NCBI RefSeq assembly: GCF_030504645.1
Contig: NZ_JAUKWQ010000001.1
Span: forward strand, 496,001 to 560,000
Length of the DNA stretch: 64,000 bases
Reading direction: 5' to 3'
Origin: Rhizobium oryzicola
GTDB lineage: Bacteria; Pseudomonadota; Alphaproteobacteria; Rhizobiales; Rhizobiaceae
Shown here: positions 1 to 10,807 of the stretch, one piece after another
Position numbering within the stretch: position 1 is the first letter of the stretch
How the letters are laid out: every line of letters starts with the position of its first letter
The notes under the pieces: generated by a model
The model's input: only the letters and a program-made list of their open reading frames with translations
Told to the model about the DNA's origin: nothing
The model's database searches: none
Position numbers and translations under genes: made by a program

Positions 1-2570
1 ACAGCGCCGAGAATGCTCTCGACCGACTCCAGCGCCGAATCGATGTTACGGACGAGCGAACTGTTGTCCGAATCGCCCAGGCGCTCCACCAGAGCGGAGG
101 AATAAAGACGGGCGGCGTTCAGGGGCTGGAGGATGTCGTGACCGGCGGCCGCGAAGAACCGCGTCTTGCCAAGGTTCGCCTCATCTGCCGTGGCGCGCGC
201 TTCCGCCAGCTCCCGGTTGACATGGGTCAGTTCCGCCGTGCGCTCCGCCACGCGTTGCTCAAGCGTCTCGTTGATCTGGCGCAGCGCTTCGGCTGCTGCA
301 ACCCGGTCCGTAATGTCAGTGTAAGTGGCGACGATACCTTTGTCCGGCATTGCGTTGGAGCGCACTTCAATGATGCTCTCACCGGCACGCAGCACCAGGG
401 TAAATGGCGTGTCCAGCGTCTTAAACTGCTCGATGACAGCGTCCCTGTCGTCAGGCGCAACGTCACCCCGTTCCGTCAGAATCTCTACGATATCCTGCAG
501 CGGAAAGCCCACTTGACCCACCTGCTCCGGCAGGTCGAGAAGGTTGCGAAAGCGCCGGTTCCAGATGGTCAGCCTGTCCGTGCTGTCGAAGACGGCAACC
601 CCCTGGTCCATCTGGGAGAGCGCAGTCTGCAGCATATCCTGATTGTATTGTAGCGCTTCGCTGGCTTGGTCCAGTAGCCAGGCCGTATCGGCATTGGTGT
701 CTTCCGCCTTTTGCAGGATCAGCGACAGCACCAGCCGTGCGGAAGAGGAGCCGATGGCACTGCCCAGCACCTGCTCAGAAAAATGGATGAACGCCATGTC
801 GGCGGCGTCTTCGTCACCCAGCTTTCGGCCAATCGTGCGTTCGTAATTGGCAAAGGATCGGCGCATGCGCTCTTCACCAAGATAGCGGGCAATGGCGGCC
901 TTGAGGTCACCAACGCTGACCCGTGTCTTCCAGCCGCGCGTCGCAAATTGGGAGCGCAGATGCCGTTTCACGAAAATGCCTGCCTGCAGGCGCTCCACCG
1001 GCTTCGGGTTGCGCGACAGGGAGCCGATGACGAAGGCCACGCTGTTGATGATCAGGCTGAGAAGGACGGCATTGACGAGCGAATCCGATGTCGGCCCCGA
1101 AAACAGTCCGGTGCCGGGAAGCAGAAAGTCCAGGATCATGGCGGCAAGCGCGGAATTGTCCGGTCCGCCGAGACTAGGCACGAAGAGCAGATAGGCCCAG
1201 GTGAGGAAGCCGAGGCTCATGCCCATGATGGCGCCGCGCGCATTGGCGCGCCGCCAGAACAGGCCGCCGAACAGGGAGGGTGCCATCTGTGCTATGGCCG
1301 CAAAGGCTAACAGGCCAATGGAGGCAAGGCCCGACTGGCTGTTGGCAGAACGGTAATAGGCATAGCCGAGCAGCAGCACGACGAAGATGGAGAAGCGGCG
1401 GATGCGAAGCAGCGTTCGGGCAAAATCCTGCCGCTGCCCGACCGATGTCATCAGGCGCCGCCGCAGGAAGATCGGCACGATGATATCGTTGGAGACCATG
1501 ATGGAGAGCGCGACCGAAGCCATGATCACCATAGCCGTCGCAGCAGAAAAACCACCGATGAAGGTGATCATTGTCACCAGCGGCATCTCGTGTTTCAGCG
1601 GCAGCAGAAGCACGTAAAGGTCTGCATTGCCGGAACCTCCAAAGGTCAGCAGACCCGCAAAAGCAACCGGGAGGACGAAGATATTGATGCCGACGAGATA
1701 GGCAGGCAGCAGCCATCCCGCCATCTTCAGTTCGGAGGCCGTCCGGTTCTCCACGACGGTGACATGGAACTGGCGCGGCAACATGATGATGGCAAAGCCG
1801 GAAAGGCCGATCAGCAGCAGCCAGCGGGCAAAGGGCGTGTGATAGGAGAGGGCGCTTTCCACCAGCGGGTTCGCGGCCGCCTGCGCCCAGAGGTCCGACG
1901 GGCCGTTGAACAGCAGGAAGATGACGGAGAGGCCGATGGTACAGAAGGCGATCAGCTTAACCAGTGATTCCATGGCAATTGCCAGGATCAAGCCGTCCTG
2001 ATGCTCCGTCGCATCCGTATGGCGCGTGCCGAACATGACGGCAAAGCAGGCCATCATGACCGTGACGATCAGGGGAAGATCGATGAAGTAGAGATTGCCG
2101 TTGCCAATCCCGTAATCCAGGGGATTGACCATGGCCGCGACTGAATTGGAAACGGCCTTCAGCTGGAGCGCGATATAGGGAACGGCTCCGACCAGGGAGA
2201 TGACTGCGACGATCAGCGCGACTGCGGAATTCTTCCCGTAGCGCGCGGCGATGAAATCCGCCACCGAGGTCAGCTTCTCGGCTTTGGCCAGTTCGATGAT
2301 CCGCCGCACCAGCGGCAGGCCAAGGGTGAAGGCGAGGATCGGTCCGATGTAGATGCCGGTGTATTCAAGGCCTCTTTCCGATGCGAGGCCCACGCCTCCG
2401 AAATAGGTCCAGGACGTGCAGTAGATGGCGAGGCTGAGGGCATAGACCACCGGTCGCCCGCGCTTTGGCACACCAAGCCTGCGGCTGCGCCGGTCGCCGT
2501 AACTTGCTACGGCAAACAGCAGCAGGATATAGGCGCATGCCGACAGCAATATGATCCAGCCAGGCAGCAT
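1..2570 (-). CDS. Sodium/solute symporter-fused PAS sensor histidine kinase (C-terminus beyond window)
   Basis: The reverse strand reads openly from ATG at 2570 to the window edge, giving 856 codons without a stop. The first ~500 residues are strongly hydrophobic and resemble the sodium:solute symporter family, beginning [20 protein letters not shown] soluble PAS-like region follows ([20 protein letters not shown]), then a coiled-coil-like stretch and the kinase H-box [16 protein letters not shown] near positions 110-165; H in GHD is the expected phosphorylation site. The ATPase and any receiver domain lie outside the window. Transporter-kinase fusions of this plan (CbrA/NahK/ErcS' type) usually sense or gate uptake of a carbon source and signal through a separate response regulator; the ligand cannot be told here. 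It is divergent from mscL, with a 199-bp gap. Confidence 0.85.
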   Translation of the reverse strand, partial: MLPGWIILLSACAYILLLFAVASYGDRRSRRLGVPKRGRPVVYALSLAIYCTSWTYFGGVGLASERGLEYTGIYIGPILAFTLGLPLVRRIIELAKAEKLTSVADFIAARYGKNSAVALIVAVISLVGAVPYIALQLKAVSNSVAAMVNPLDYGIGNGNLYFIDLPLIVTVMMACFAVMFGTRHTDATEHQDGLILAIAMESLVKLIAFCTIGLSVIFLLFNGPSDLWAQAAANPLVESALSYHTPFARWLLLIGLSGFAIIMLPRQFHVTVVENRTASELKMAGWLLPAYLVGINIFVLPVAFAGLLTFGGSGNADLYVLLLPLKHEMPLVTMITFIGGFSAATAMVIMASVALSIMVSNDIIVPIFLRRRLMTSVGQRQDFARTLLRIRRFSIFVVLLLGYAYYRSANSQSGLASIGLLAFAAIAQMAPSLFGGLFWRRANARGAIMGMSLGFLTWAYLLFVPSLGGPDNSALAAMILDFLLPGTGLFSGPTSDSLVNAVLLSLIINSVAFVIGSLSRNPKPVERLQAGIFVKRHLRSQFATRGWKTRVSVGDLKAAIARYLGEERMRRSFANYERTIGRKLGDEDAADMAFIHFSEQVLGSAIGSSSARLVLSLILQKAEDTNADTAWLLDQASEALQYNQDMLQTALSQMDQGVAVFDSTDRLTIWNRRFRNLLDLPEQVGQVGFPLQDIVEILTERGDVAPDDRDAVIEQFKTLDTPFTLVLRAGESIIEVRSNAMPDKGIVATYTDITDRVAAAEALRQINETLEQRVAERTAELTHVNRELAEARATADEANLGKTRFFAAAGHDILQPLNAARLYSSALVERLGDSDNSSLVRNIDSALESVESILGA

Positions 2571-2769
2571 CGGCCCTCCACGGACGGCGGGGATGGTCTA
2601 TCCATCCCCCTGCGAAAGATACGATATCTGCCCCCGCTTGGAAATCGAGGCTGGTCTCGGCAAAAAGTCCAATGCGAGGTCTCTTTATAAGTGGCGATGC
2701 ATCTTTTCACGGCCTGCCATCACGCTATGTTGGGCGACCGAAGTCATTTATGCATGGAGAGGGACCCGC

Positions 2770-3198
2770 ATGTCAGTGATCGGCGAATTTCGAAGCTTTA
2801 TTGCCAAGGGCAATGTGATCGACCTGGCGGTCGGTATCATCATTGGCGGCGCCTTTACGGGCATCGTCAACTCCCTGGTCAATGATGTCATCATGCCTGT
2901 CGTCAGCGTCGTCGTCGGCGGTATCGATTTTTCCAACTACTTCCTGCCGTTGAAGTCCACGGTGACGGCCACGACATTGGAGGCTGCCAAGGCGCAGGGG
3001 GCGGTCTTCGCCTATGGCAAGTTCCTGACAGTCGTCATCAACTTCGTCATCCTTGCCTGGATCATCTTCCTGATGGTCAAGGGCGTGAACAAGATCCGCG
3101 TTCACGAGGACAAGAAGCCGGCCGAGGCCACGCCTGCACCCCCGCCGGCAGATGTTCAACTGCTCACGGAAATCCGCGATATCCTGAAGACTAAGTGA
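2770..3198 (+). CDS. mscL: Large-conductance mechanosensitive channel MscL
   Basis: A 142-aa inner-membrane channel that opens under membrane tension and releases solutes during hypo-osmotic shock. The N-terminus [20 protein letters not shown] and the first pore helix ([17 protein letters not shown]) are classic MscL. A periplasmic loop follows, then a second helix around residues 75-97 ([16 protein letters not shown]) and a charged cytoplasmic tail ending in a helix ([10 protein letters not shown]). ATG at 2770 is preferred because it starts exactly at the family N-terminus and has GGGA just upstream; the open frame to 2551 has no family similarity. It stands alone between divergent and convergently unrelated genes. 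The length is normal for the family, which forms pentamers. Confidence 0.96.
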   Translation: MSVIGEFRSFIAKGNVIDLAVGIIIGGAFTGIVNSLVNDVIMPVVSVVVGGIDFSNYFLPLKSTVTATTLEAAKAQGAVFAYGKFLTVVINFVILAWIIFLMVKGVNKIRVHEDKKPAEATPAPPPADVQLLTEIRDILKTK

Positions 3199-3302
3199 TA
3201 CGCCTGTGCGCATCACCGAAATCGATGCGCATCTCAAGGATTGTCATGGGAATTTCTCCTCGGTCTGCGCTATGAACGGCGCAACCGTGGAGAAATTGTC
3301 CG

Positions 3303-4472
3303 ATGACCTTTGTTGAACGCCTCAGCCCCCGCGCCCTTGCCACGCCGCAAAGCGGCATTGTCGAACTCGTCAATTATGCGCGCGGACGCCCCGGCCTCAT
3401 TCCGCTTTGGGCCGGCGAGGGCGATCTGCCAAGCCCGCCTTTCATCAACCAGGCCACCAAGGATTCGCTGGATGCCGGCGAGACCTTTTACACCTGGCAA
3501 CGGGGGCTGCCGGAACTGCGCGATGCCCTGTCGCGCTACTACCAGCGGCACTTTGATGTCAGCCTGCCGCGCGAACATTTCTTCGCCACCAGCTCGGGAA
3601 TGCATGCCATCAACATCTGCGTGCAGGCGCTGACATCGCCCGGCGATGAAGTCATCTATCTTTCGCCAAGCTGGCCGAACATTGTCGCGGCTATCGGCGT
3701 GGCTGGCGCCAAGGCCGTTGGCCTGCCGCTGAGTTTCGTCAATGGCGGTTGGCAGGTGGATGTGGACAAGCTGGAAGCGGCAATCACGCCGCGCACCCGT
3801 GCGCTCTTCATCAATACCCCTTCGAACCCGACCGGCTGGACGGCAACCCATGATGACCTGCGCGCCATTCTTGCGGTTGCGCGCAAGCACGGGCTCTGGA
3901 TCGTCGCCGACGAGATCTACGCGCTCTATTACTTCCGCGATGGCGGTCGTGCGCCGTCCTTCATGGATGTGCAAGAGCCGGATGATCTGATCATCTACGC
4001 CAATTCCTTCTCCAAGAACTGGTCCATGACCGGCTGGCGCGTCGGCTGGATCGTAGCGCCCCCGGCCATCGGTCAGGTGCTGGAAAACCTCATCCAGTAT
4101 TCGAGTTCTGGCCTCACACCCTTCATGCAACGTGGCGCGATTGCGGCCCTCGATCATGGCGATGAGTTTGTCCGTTCCAATATCGAACGGGCGCGTACGT
4201 CGCGCGATCTGCTCTGCGATGCACTGATTGCCACCAACCGTGTCGAGACACTGAAGCCGGATGGCGCGATCTACGCCTTCCTGAAGGTCGATGGCATAGA
4301 CGATCCCCGTAAAGCGGCCTTCGATATCGTCGACAAGACGCTGGTGGGTCTGGCGCCTGGCACGGCGTTTGGTATGGGCGGCGAAGCCTTCCTGCGTGCA
4401 TGCTTCCTGCGCGATCCCAATCAGATCACGGAAGCAGCCGGCCGCCTGGCTGACTATATCAAGCGCCTCTGA
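3303..4472 (+). CDS. PLP-dependent class I/II aminotransferase
   Basis: A 389-aa cytoplasmic fold-type I aminotransferase of the AspC/AlaT-like superfamily. Family signatures are present in order: YTWQRGLPELRDAL in the N-terminal segment, NTPSNPTGW for substrate carboxylate and cofactor contact, VADEIYALYYF with the Asp that binds the pyridine nitrogen, and SFSKNWSMTGWRVGW containing the Lys that forms the Schiff base. The ATG at 3303 directly precedes MTFVERLSPRALATP, typical of rhizobial 'pyridoxal phosphate-dependent aminotransferase' proteins. The amino donor and acceptor cannot be assigned from sequence. It is not clearly in an operon: 146 bp separate it from the next gene. Confidence 0.9.
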   Translation: MTFVERLSPRALATPQSGIVELVNYARGRPGLIPLWAGEGDLPSPPFINQATKDSLDAGETFYTWQRGLPELRDALSRYYQRHFDVSLPREHFFATSSGMHAINICVQALTSPGDEVIYLSPSWPNIVAAIGVAGAKAVGLPLSFVNGGWQVDVDKLEAAITPRTRALFINTPSNPTGWTATHDDLRAILAVARKHGLWIVADEIYALYYFRDGGRAPSFMDVQEPDDLIIYANSFSKNWSMTGWRVGWIVAPPAIGQVLENLIQYSSSGLTPFMQRGAIAALDHGDEFVRSNIERARTSRDLLCDALIATNRVETLKPDGAIYAFLKVDGIDDPRKAAFDIVDKTLVGLAPGTAFGMGGEAFLRACFLRDPNQITEAAGRLADYIKRL

Positions 4473-4618
4473 GGTTCTTCGCTAAACTTTTACCTAAAAT
4501 CGAAAGCTCCTGTTTTCGATGAACGGAACAATAGCTTACCGGAGCGTGTCCCGGTAAGTTCTGATGAAGATCTCGCGTGTTTTCCTGCCGTCAACAAAAA
4601 GAAGGCAGGGAGTACGGC

Positions 4619-5662
4619 ATGGCGGTCTTGGTGACTGGTGGAGCAGGCTATATCGGCAGCCACATGGTTTGGGCGTTGCTGGACGCGGGCGAGGACGTTG
4701 TGGTTCTCGATCGGCTGTCGACCGGCTTCCGTTGGGCTGTGCCGGATGCCGCGCGCTTTTATCAGGGCGATGTAGGCGATGCCGATATCCTGAAGCGGAT
4801 ATTCCACGAAAATCGTGTCGATGCGATCATGCATTTCGCAGGTTCGATTGTGGTGCCGCAATCGGTCGCCCATCCTCTTGAATATTATGACAACAATACG
4901 AGCAAGACGGGCGCACTTGCTGCCGCTGCCATCGAGGCCGGTATTCAACACTTCGTCTTCTCATCGACAGCGGCCGTTTATGGCGAGCAGCCGGACGATA
5001 CCCCCGTTCGCGAAAGCGGAACGCTTGTTCCGAAAAATCCCTATGGAATGTCGAAGCTGATGGCGGAGATGATGCTGCGCGATGCCGCTGCAGCCTACCC
5101 CTTCCGCTATGTAGCGCTTCGCTATTTCAACGTAGCAGGAGCCGATCCCAAGGGGCGCACCGGTCTTTCGACGGAAGGTGCGACGCATCTCATCAAGATT
5201 ACCTGCGAGGCAGCACTCGGCAAACGGGCCGGCGTCGACGTCTTCGGCACGGATTACCCGACGGCGGACGGCACCGGTATCCGCGATTACATCCATGTCA
5301 GCGATCTCGTTGCAGCGCATCTGAAGGCACTGAATTATCTGCGGCTTGGTGGCGAGCCTCTGGTGGCCAATTGCGGCTATGGGCGCGGTTACTCCGTCTT
5401 GGAAGTCATCAACGCTGTCGAGAAGGTCAGCGGTCGCCATGTTGATGTGCGCTATGGACCGCGCCGCCCGGGCGATGCTGCATCGGTGATCGCGGATTCA
5501 ACGCTTGCAAGACGGCTGCTCGGCTGGAAGCCACGCCATGATGATCTGACCGCCATCGTCAAATCTGCTCTTGCCTGGGAAGGCAAGCTGGATCTGCGCC
5601 GCAGACAGGAGGTTGCTCCCGGCCGCGAGCGCCTTGCACCACTAAGAGCCCTCAAGGCTTAA
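4619..5662 (+). CDS. exoB: UDP-glucose 4-epimerase (GalE/ExoB family)
   Basis: A 347-aa extended short-chain dehydrogenase that interconverts UDP-glucose and UDP-galactose, supplying galactose for exopolysaccharide and lipopolysaccharide in rhizobia. The Rossmann motif VTGGAGYIGSH lies at residues 4-14, the catalytic pair is in NPYGMSKLMAE (Tyr-x3-Lys), and GTGIRDYIHVSDLV is the family's C-terminal signature. ATG 4619 was chosen because it begins the Rossmann strand and follows GGGAG; the frame upstream to 4577 lacks homology. It is slightly longer than many ExoB proteins, with an Arg-rich tail. The symbol exoB follows rhizobial usage; galE is equally valid, and the exact sugar specificity is inferred. 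Confidence 0.9.
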   Translation: MAVLVTGGAGYIGSHMVWALLDAGEDVVVLDRLSTGFRWAVPDAARFYQGDVGDADILKRIFHENRVDAIMHFAGSIVVPQSVAHPLEYYDNNTSKTGALAAAAIEAGIQHFVFSSTAAVYGEQPDDTPVRESGTLVPKNPYGMSKLMAEMMLRDAAAAYPFRYVALRYFNVAGADPKGRTGLSTEGATHLIKITCEAALGKRAGVDVFGTDYPTADGTGIRDYIHVSDLVAAHLKALNYLRLGGEPLVANCGYGRGYSVLEVINAVEKVSGRHVDVRYGPRRPGDAASVIADSTLARRLLGWKPRHDDLTAIVKSALAWEGKLDLRRRQEVAPGRERLAPLRALKA

Positions 5663-5700
5663 AACGAAGCAGCGTGTATGCAATGGATGGGTAGGTCGCC

Positions 5701-6174
5701 TTAGGCGACCATGCCCCAGTCGTCCATGTCGTCAGTGCCAAACATCCGCTCCAGGTTCAGGAAGCAGATCATGCCGTTGTCGTGCGCAATGATGCCGTCA
5801 GAGAAGGCCGCGCTCGAACCGGCAGCCGGCGGAACCGGCTGAAGGCGCTCTGTCGGGACCGTCATGATGTCAGACACACGGTCGACCAGCAGTCCCACCG
5901 TCATGCCCTTGATGTCGGTTACCACGATCGCGCTGCGCTCGTTGACTTCGGTATTGTGCATGCCAAGCTTCACCGCCAGATCCACGATCGGGATGACTGT
6001 GCCGCGCAGGTTCATAACGCCGATGACCTCATAGGGGGCGTGCGGCAGCGGTGTCACCGGTGCCCAACCGCGGATTTCGCGAATGGAGGTGGTGCGAATG
6101 CAAAATTCCTGCGCATGAAGACGGAAGGCTATGATTTCCAAAAGCCCGTCCGTGGTGATCTGCAGTGTCTTCAT
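5701..6174 (-). CDS. cheW: CheW-type chemotaxis adaptor
   Basis: A 157-aa CheW-domain protein that couples chemoreceptors to CheA in the polar array. Characteristic segments are FRLHAQEFCIRTTSIREIRG, GVMNLRGTVIPIVDLAVKLG and VGLLVDRVSDIMTV. Its ATG overlaps the stop of the upstream chemoreceptor by one base (TGATG), so the two are translationally coupled. A second CheW is encoded in the main che operon at 50,829-51,296; the two are clearly related, so this copy may serve its partner receptor or simply add to the adaptor pool. No odd features seen. Confidence 0.93.
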   Translation of the reverse strand: MKTLQITTDGLLEIIAFRLHAQEFCIRTTSIREIRGWAPVTPLPHAPYEVIGVMNLRGTVIPIVDLAVKLGMHNTEVNERSAIVVTDIKGMTVGLLVDRVSDIMTVPTERLQPVPPAAGSSAAFSDGIIAHDNGMICFLNLERMFGTDDMDDWGMVA

Positions 6175-8117
6175 CAGAATTCCTCCCAGCTTTCCGCTTT
6201 GGGGGCAGCGTTCAGGTTGAGTGCCTTGGATACCTTGCCAACCATGCGCCGAACTGGAGACTCAACCGGGCGATGGGCTGGGGAGGCTGCGCTGGGGCCG
6301 GAATGGCCATAGCCGGAAGCGCTGCCGCCACCGATCTGGAATCGACCGACGAGCTGGCGAAGCTTGTCTGCTTCACCGGCCAGCGAGGCGCTGGCGGCGG
6401 TTGCCTGTTCCACCATGGCAGCGTTCTGTTGGGTGGTCTGGTCCATCTGGTTGACGGCGGTGTTGACCTCGGACAGGCCGACCGACTGCTCGCGGGCCGA
6501 GGTGGCGATTGCATCCAGCTGTCCATTGATCGAAACGACATAGCCGCCGATCATCTTCAGCGCATCGCCCGTGGCACTGACGAGCCTGACGCCATTTTCC
6601 ACTTCATCCGCCGAGGTGCGGATGAGGTCCTTGATCTCCTTCGCCGCCTGGGCGGAGCGCTGGGCAAGCTCGCGCACTTCCTGGGCAACGACGGCAAAAC
6701 CCTTGCCCGCTTCACCGGCGCGTGCGGCTTCGACGCCGGCGTTCAGCGCCAGCAGGTTGGTCTGGAAGGCGATCTCGTCGATGACCCCGATAATGTTGGA
6801 GATCTGGCTGGACGAGGCCTCAATGCGCTGCATCGCATTGACGGCATCCGCGACGACGGTTTCCGACTTCTCTGCGGACCTGTTGGCATCCATCGCCATC
6901 GTGCGCGCCTCTTCGGTGCGCTTCGAAGCATTGGTGACGTTGACGGTGATCTGATCCAGCGCGGCGGCTGTCTCTTCGAGCGAGGCCGCCTGCTGTTCGG
7001 TGCGCTTGGAAAGATCATTGGCGCTGGAAGACAGTTCGCGCGAGCCGCTGTCGATGGAGCGGGTGGCTTCGGCGACGGAAGAGAGGGTGTCGCGCAGTTG
7101 GGAGACTGCGAGGTTGAAGTCGTTGCGCAGGCCTTCGAAGTCAGACGCGAATGGACGCGACAGTTCGAAACCGAGATTGCCGCCGGCGAGCTGCTTCAGA
7201 CCTTCGGCCAGGCCGGAGGTGGCTTCTGCCATCTCGGCAGCACGCTTGGCATCCGATGCCGCCACACGGGCGCGTTCGGCCTCGGTCATGTTGCGATTGC
7301 TTTCGGCTTCCGCTTCCAGAGCCTTGGCCTTCAAGCCGTTGTCCTTGAACACCTGCACGGCCTTGGCCATGGCACCCACTTCATCGCGGCGATCGGTTCC
7401 ATCCACATTGGCCGACAGATTGCCGCCTGCCAGCACTTCCATCGTGGAAGCAAGGCCGCGGATCGGGGTCACCAACCAGGCGCGGATCAGGAAGAAGCCG
7501 AGTGCAATGATCGCAATAGCGCCCAGAATGACGCCGCCGACCGTCAGGCGCGATGTCGTAATCGAGGTTGCTGTCAGTTCGTCGCTGCGCTTGGCTGACG
7601 CTTCCACCGTCGCGTTGGTGACCTTGCTGACCTTGGCTGCAACATCATTGAAAGCTGCGCGACAGGTGGTCATGTAGGTCTGCTGCGCAGCGGCGATCTC
7701 TGCATCCTGTCGGGCCGCTTTGCCTTGGGCTATGGCTGCGGAGCAGGTGGAATCAAGCAGTTTTTCGCCCTCGGTCTTCAGCGTGACGACTTCTGGGTTG
7801 CTGCCGCTTGCTTTGATCGCCGTGTCAACGAATTTGCTAAAGGATTCGCGTGCATCCTTCAGATCCTTTTCCGCAAGCTCGGTGCTCTTGTCATCGCGCG
7901 CCATGATCAGTTCTGCAATCGCCGCACGCGAAGCCTGCAGAGCGCGATTGGTGCGTGCAGTGTAAAGCGCCACCGAGGAATCGTGATCGATGAGCGCGCT
8001 ATATTCGTCATCAATTGTCATGATGCTGTGGCCGGCATAAAACGCCACGCCCGTCGCGAACACACCGAATAGCAGCATGATCGCAGTAAACTTACCAAGA
8101 ATCGGAATATTTCTCAT
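6174..8117 (-). CDS. Membrane methyl-accepting chemotaxis protein
   Basis: A 647-aa transmembrane chemoreceptor. Residues ~8-30 form the first membrane segment and ~200-225 the second, enclosing a four-helix-bundle type periplasmic sensor with no recognisable ligand pocket. A HAMP domain follows, then the long signalling hairpin, whose tip reads [20 protein letters not shown]. The protein ends in WEEF, similar to the NWETF-type tether for CheR/CheB. ATG 8117 was preferred because GAGGAG sits just upstream and the first membrane helix follows directly; an in-frame ATG at 8177 would add 20 polar residues. It forms a two-gene unit with cheW. Ligand unknown. Confidence 0.92.
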   Translation of the reverse strand: MRNIPILGKFTAIMLLFGVFATGVAFYAGHSIMTIDDEYSALIDHDSSVALYTARTNRALQASRAAIAELIMARDDKSTELAEKDLKDARESFSKFVDTAIKASGSNPEVVTLKTEGEKLLDSTCSAAIAQGKAARQDAEIAAAQQTYMTTCRAAFNDVAAKVSKVTNATVEASAKRSDELTATSITTSRLTVGGVILGAIAIIALGFFLIRAWLVTPIRGLASTMEVLAGGNLSANVDGTDRRDEVGAMAKAVQVFKDNGLKAKALEAEAESNRNMTEAERARVAASDAKRAAEMAEATSGLAEGLKQLAGGNLGFELSRPFASDFEGLRNDFNLAVSQLRDTLSSVAEATRSIDSGSRELSSSANDLSKRTEQQAASLEETAAALDQITVNVTNASKRTEEARTMAMDANRSAEKSETVVADAVNAMQRIEASSSQISNIIGVIDEIAFQTNLLALNAGVEAARAGEAGKGFAVVAQEVRELAQRSAQAAKEIKDLIRTSADEVENGVRLVSATGDALKMIGGYVVSINGQLDAIATSAREQSVGLSEVNTAVNQMDQTTQQNAAMVEQATAASASLAGEADKLRQLVGRFQIGGGSASGYGHSGPSAASPAHRPVESPVRRMVGKVSKALNLNAAPKAESWEEF

Positions 8118-8343
8118 GCGCTCCTCACCACGTGCCAACTTGAACGGGTTGCCCGAAAAACCGGGCTTATCATTCAAAATGGGGCCGATTTGGTTAAGAA
8201 GCGGAAACCATAATGTACCAACTTATCGTCTGTGAGTTTTAGAGAAGCATGATATATTCCGACAGAATATCGCATGCAGAAGTGAGATCTGGCGACAGCC
8301 GTCAAAACAGGATCATGAAGAATTTTAGATGAGCTTAAGAAAA

Positions 8344-8418
<75 letters not shown>

Positions 8419-8568
8419 ATCCTGTGACCGGTCGGTGACCGCGTCGGAACGAGGGGCCTATTGCCATAGCTTGTTCGGGAGTGCAAGCCGCATTTTCCAC
8501 TTTCGTGACGAAAGTGTGGACGGTAGGGACGTCTTTGGCTTGCTGCACATTTAGGATAAGAAAGCTCC

Positions 8569-8766
8569 ATGAACGCTCAAGACGAATCGGATCGCCCTGC
8601 AAAGCCTGCGCCGTTTGATGCTGCGGAGCAGCGCCGCTTACGCTCTGCCCAGAAGCTGCGGGAAAACCTGGCGCGGCGCAAACAGCAGGCGCGCGCGCGC
8701 CGTGCCGGCGAGGCGGATCTGGTGGAGGGCCTGCCTGCCGCGCCCTCGCGTGACGGCGAATCATAA
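8569..8766 (+). CDS. Small conserved-type hypothetical protein upstream of murA
   Basis: A 65-aa, highly charged protein rich in Arg, Ala and Glu (for example LRSAQKLRENLARRKQQAR), predicted mostly helical and soluble, with no membrane segment. AAGAAAGCTCC precedes the ATG. The amphipathic, basic middle and its fixed place just before murA suggest a genuine gene rather than a chance frame; I recall similar short 'hypothetical' proteins at this spot in related rhizobia, but cannot verify that here. No function can be given. Confidence 0.6.
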   Translation: MNAQDESDRPAKPAPFDAAEQRRLRSAQKLRENLARRKQQARARRAGEADLVEGLPAAPSRDGES

Positions 8767-8953
8767 GTGTGTCTCCCTTGCGCGGTCGCTAATCGAATTG
8801 AAGCGCAGGGTGATTTCCGCTAAGGACGCGACACCTGAAGCATGGTCCGCGCAAAAGTGTATAGCGGTTTTGCGATAACGGCATGCGACGAGACAAAGGC
8901 CGAAGGCGCCTGACGGACAAAGAAAGGCGGGCAATCTGCCCGTTCGAGGATTT

Positions 8954-10246
8954 ATGGATCGCATCAGAATTACCGGCGGCAATGAACTGCGGGGCATCAT
9001 TCCTATTTCCGGGGCGAAGAATGCAGCCCTGCCGCTGATGATCGCCTCGCTGTTGACCAGCGATACCCTGACGCTCGAGAATGTGCCGCATCTGGCCGAT
9101 GTCGAAGGGCTTCTGCGCATCCTCGGCAATCACGGTGTCGATATCGCCGTGAATGGCCGTCGCGAGCGCCAGGAAGACGGCTATTCCCGTACGATCCATT
9201 TCACCTGCCGCACGATTGCCGATACCACCGCTCCTTATGAACTCGTGTCGAAGATGCGCGCCAGCTTCTGGGTCATCGGCCCGCTGCTTGCCCGTGAAGG
9301 CAAGGCGCGTGTGTCGCTGCCCGGCGGCTGCGCAATCGGCACGCGCCCGGTCGATCTCTTCCTGGAAGGCCTGCAGGCGCTGGGTGCCGAGATCGACATC
9401 GATGCAGGCTATGTCAACGCGACGGCGCCGAAGGGCGGGCTCATCGGTGCGCATTACACCTTCCCCAAGGTTTCCGTCGGCGCCACGCATGTGATGCTGA
9501 TGGCCGCGACACTGGCGCGCGGCACGACCGTGATCGAAAACGCAGCCCGCGAGCCCGAGATCGTCGATCTCGCCCAGTGTCTGACGGCGATGGGTGCAAA
9601 GATCTCCGGCGCCGGCACGAAAACCATCGCCATCGAAGGCGTCTCCTCGCTTTCGGGCGCGCGCCACCGCGTGCTACCGGACCGTATTGAAACCGGCACC
9701 TACGCCATGGCGGTTGCCATGACCGGAGGCGACGTGACGCTCGCCGGCACGCGCGCCAGCCTTCTGGATAATGCACTGGATACGCTTCGCCAGGCGGGAG
9801 CGGAAATCACCGAGACGGAAAGCGGCCTGCGCGTCGTGCGCAACGGCAATGGCATCCAGCCGGTCGATGTGGTGACAGAACCTTTCCCAGGCTTCCCGAC
9901 AGACCTGCAGGCGCAGTTCATGGCGCTGATGACGCGCTCATCCGGCGTCTCCCATATTACCGAGACGATCTTTGAAAACCGCTTTATGCACGTGCAGGAG
10001 CTTGCTCGCCTCGGCGCCCGCATTTCACTTTCCGGCCAGATGGCCCGTGTCGAGGGCGTCTCGCGGCTGAAGGGTGCGCCTGTCATGGCAACCGATCTGC
10101 GCGCCTCCGTATCGCTGGTCATTGCCGGCCTTGCCGCCGAAGGCGAGACCATGGTCAGCCGCGTCTATCACCTGGATCGCGGTTTTGAGCGGCTGGAAGA
10201 AAAGCTGACCCGTTGCGGTGCCGTGGTGGAGCGCGTCAGCGAATAG
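8954..10246 (+). CDS. murA: UDP-N-acetylglucosamine 1-carboxyvinyltransferase MurA
   Basis: A 430-aa cytoplasmic enzyme that transfers enolpyruvate from PEP to UDP-GlcNAc, the first committed step of peptidoglycan synthesis and the target of fosfomycin. The N-terminus has [17 protein letters not shown], including the substrate-binding Lys-Asn. The active-site loop reads [14 protein letters not shown] with the catalytic Cys near residue 121, so the fosfomycin-sensitive Cys form is present. Further signature [13 protein letters not shown] is seen near residue 315. ATG 8954 follows GAGG with good spacing. It heads a same-strand run with a DUF2948 gene and hisD, a grouping typical of Rhizobiales. 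Confidence 0.97.
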   Translation: MDRIRITGGNELRGIIPISGAKNAALPLMIASLLTSDTLTLENVPHLADVEGLLRILGNHGVDIAVNGRRERQEDGYSRTIHFTCRTIADTTAPYELVSKMRASFWVIGPLLAREGKARVSLPGGCAIGTRPVDLFLEGLQALGAEIDIDAGYVNATAPKGGLIGAHYTFPKVSVGATHVMLMAATLARGTTVIENAAREPEIVDLAQCLTAMGAKISGAGTKTIAIEGVSSLSGARHRVLPDRIETGTYAMAVAMTGGDVTLAGTRASLLDNALDTLRQAGAEITETESGLRVVRNGNGIQPVDVVTEPFPGFPTDLQAQFMALMTRSSGVSHITETIFENRFMHVQELARLGARISLSGQMARVEGVSRLKGAPVMATDLRASVSLVIAGLAAEGETMVSRVYHLDRGFERLEEKLTRCGAVVERVSE

Positions 10247-10335
10247 CCTTCGCCTGTTGCTTAATCCCGTCGCGCATCCTATCTCCAAGGCTCTGGAACA
10301 GGCCGCCCCCGGGCGGCTACGGATGGTAGGTGGCG

Positions 10336-10770
10336 ATGAGTGAACTGAAGCTTCTGGCGCTGGACAAGGATGACTTGCAGATCATTTCTGCGCATATGCA
10401 GGACAGTGTCTTCAAGGCTGGCGATATTGCCTGGACACCGCGCCGCGGCGATTTTTCGCTGGTGGTTAATCGCTTTGTCTGGGAAAAGGCAGTTCGCGAG
10501 AACAAGGGTTACGAACGCCGTCGTGCTGTGCTGACCTTCAAGCGCGTTCAGGCTGTCAGGTCTTTGGGCGTGGATCGCAGCGGTGCGGAAGAGGTCTATG
10601 CGCTGCTGGCGTTGCGCTTCGATCAGAACGGCGAGGGGCCGGACGGCACCGTGGAGCTGACGCTGGCCAGTGGCGCGGCGATCAGCCTCGATGTGGAATG
10701 TATCGAAGTGCAATTGGCCGATACCGGCGGGGTCTGGGGTACCAACAACCTGCCTGCCCACGGCGCTTGA
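10336..10770 (+). CDS. DUF2948 family protein
   Basis: A 144-aa soluble protein matching the DUF2948 family of alphaproteobacteria (MSELKLLALDKDDLQIISAH at the start, later WTPRRGDFSLVVNRFVWE). This family typically sits between murA and hisD, as here. Its biochemical role is not known. ATG 10336 has AGGTGG immediately upstream; an in-frame GTG six bases earlier is a possible alternative. No unusual composition. Confidence 0.85.
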   Translation: MSELKLLALDKDDLQIISAHMQDSVFKAGDIAWTPRRGDFSLVVNRFVWEKAVRENKGYERRRAVLTFKRVQAVRSLGVDRSGAEEVYALLALRFDQNGEGPDGTVELTLASGAAISLDVECIEVQLADTGGVWGTNNLPAHGA

Positions 10771-10807
10771 GCTTCGATAGACTGTGATGTGAGTTGAGGG
10801 GATAGTC

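Noticed and set aside
3270..4157. 295-codon minus-strand frame opposite the aminotransferase
   Set aside because: Antisense to conserved PLP motifs; composition is that of a shadow.
6165..7598. 477-codon plus-strand frame opposite the chemoreceptor gene
   Set aside because: Gly/Arg/His-rich shadow of the receptor; no motif or ribosome binding site.
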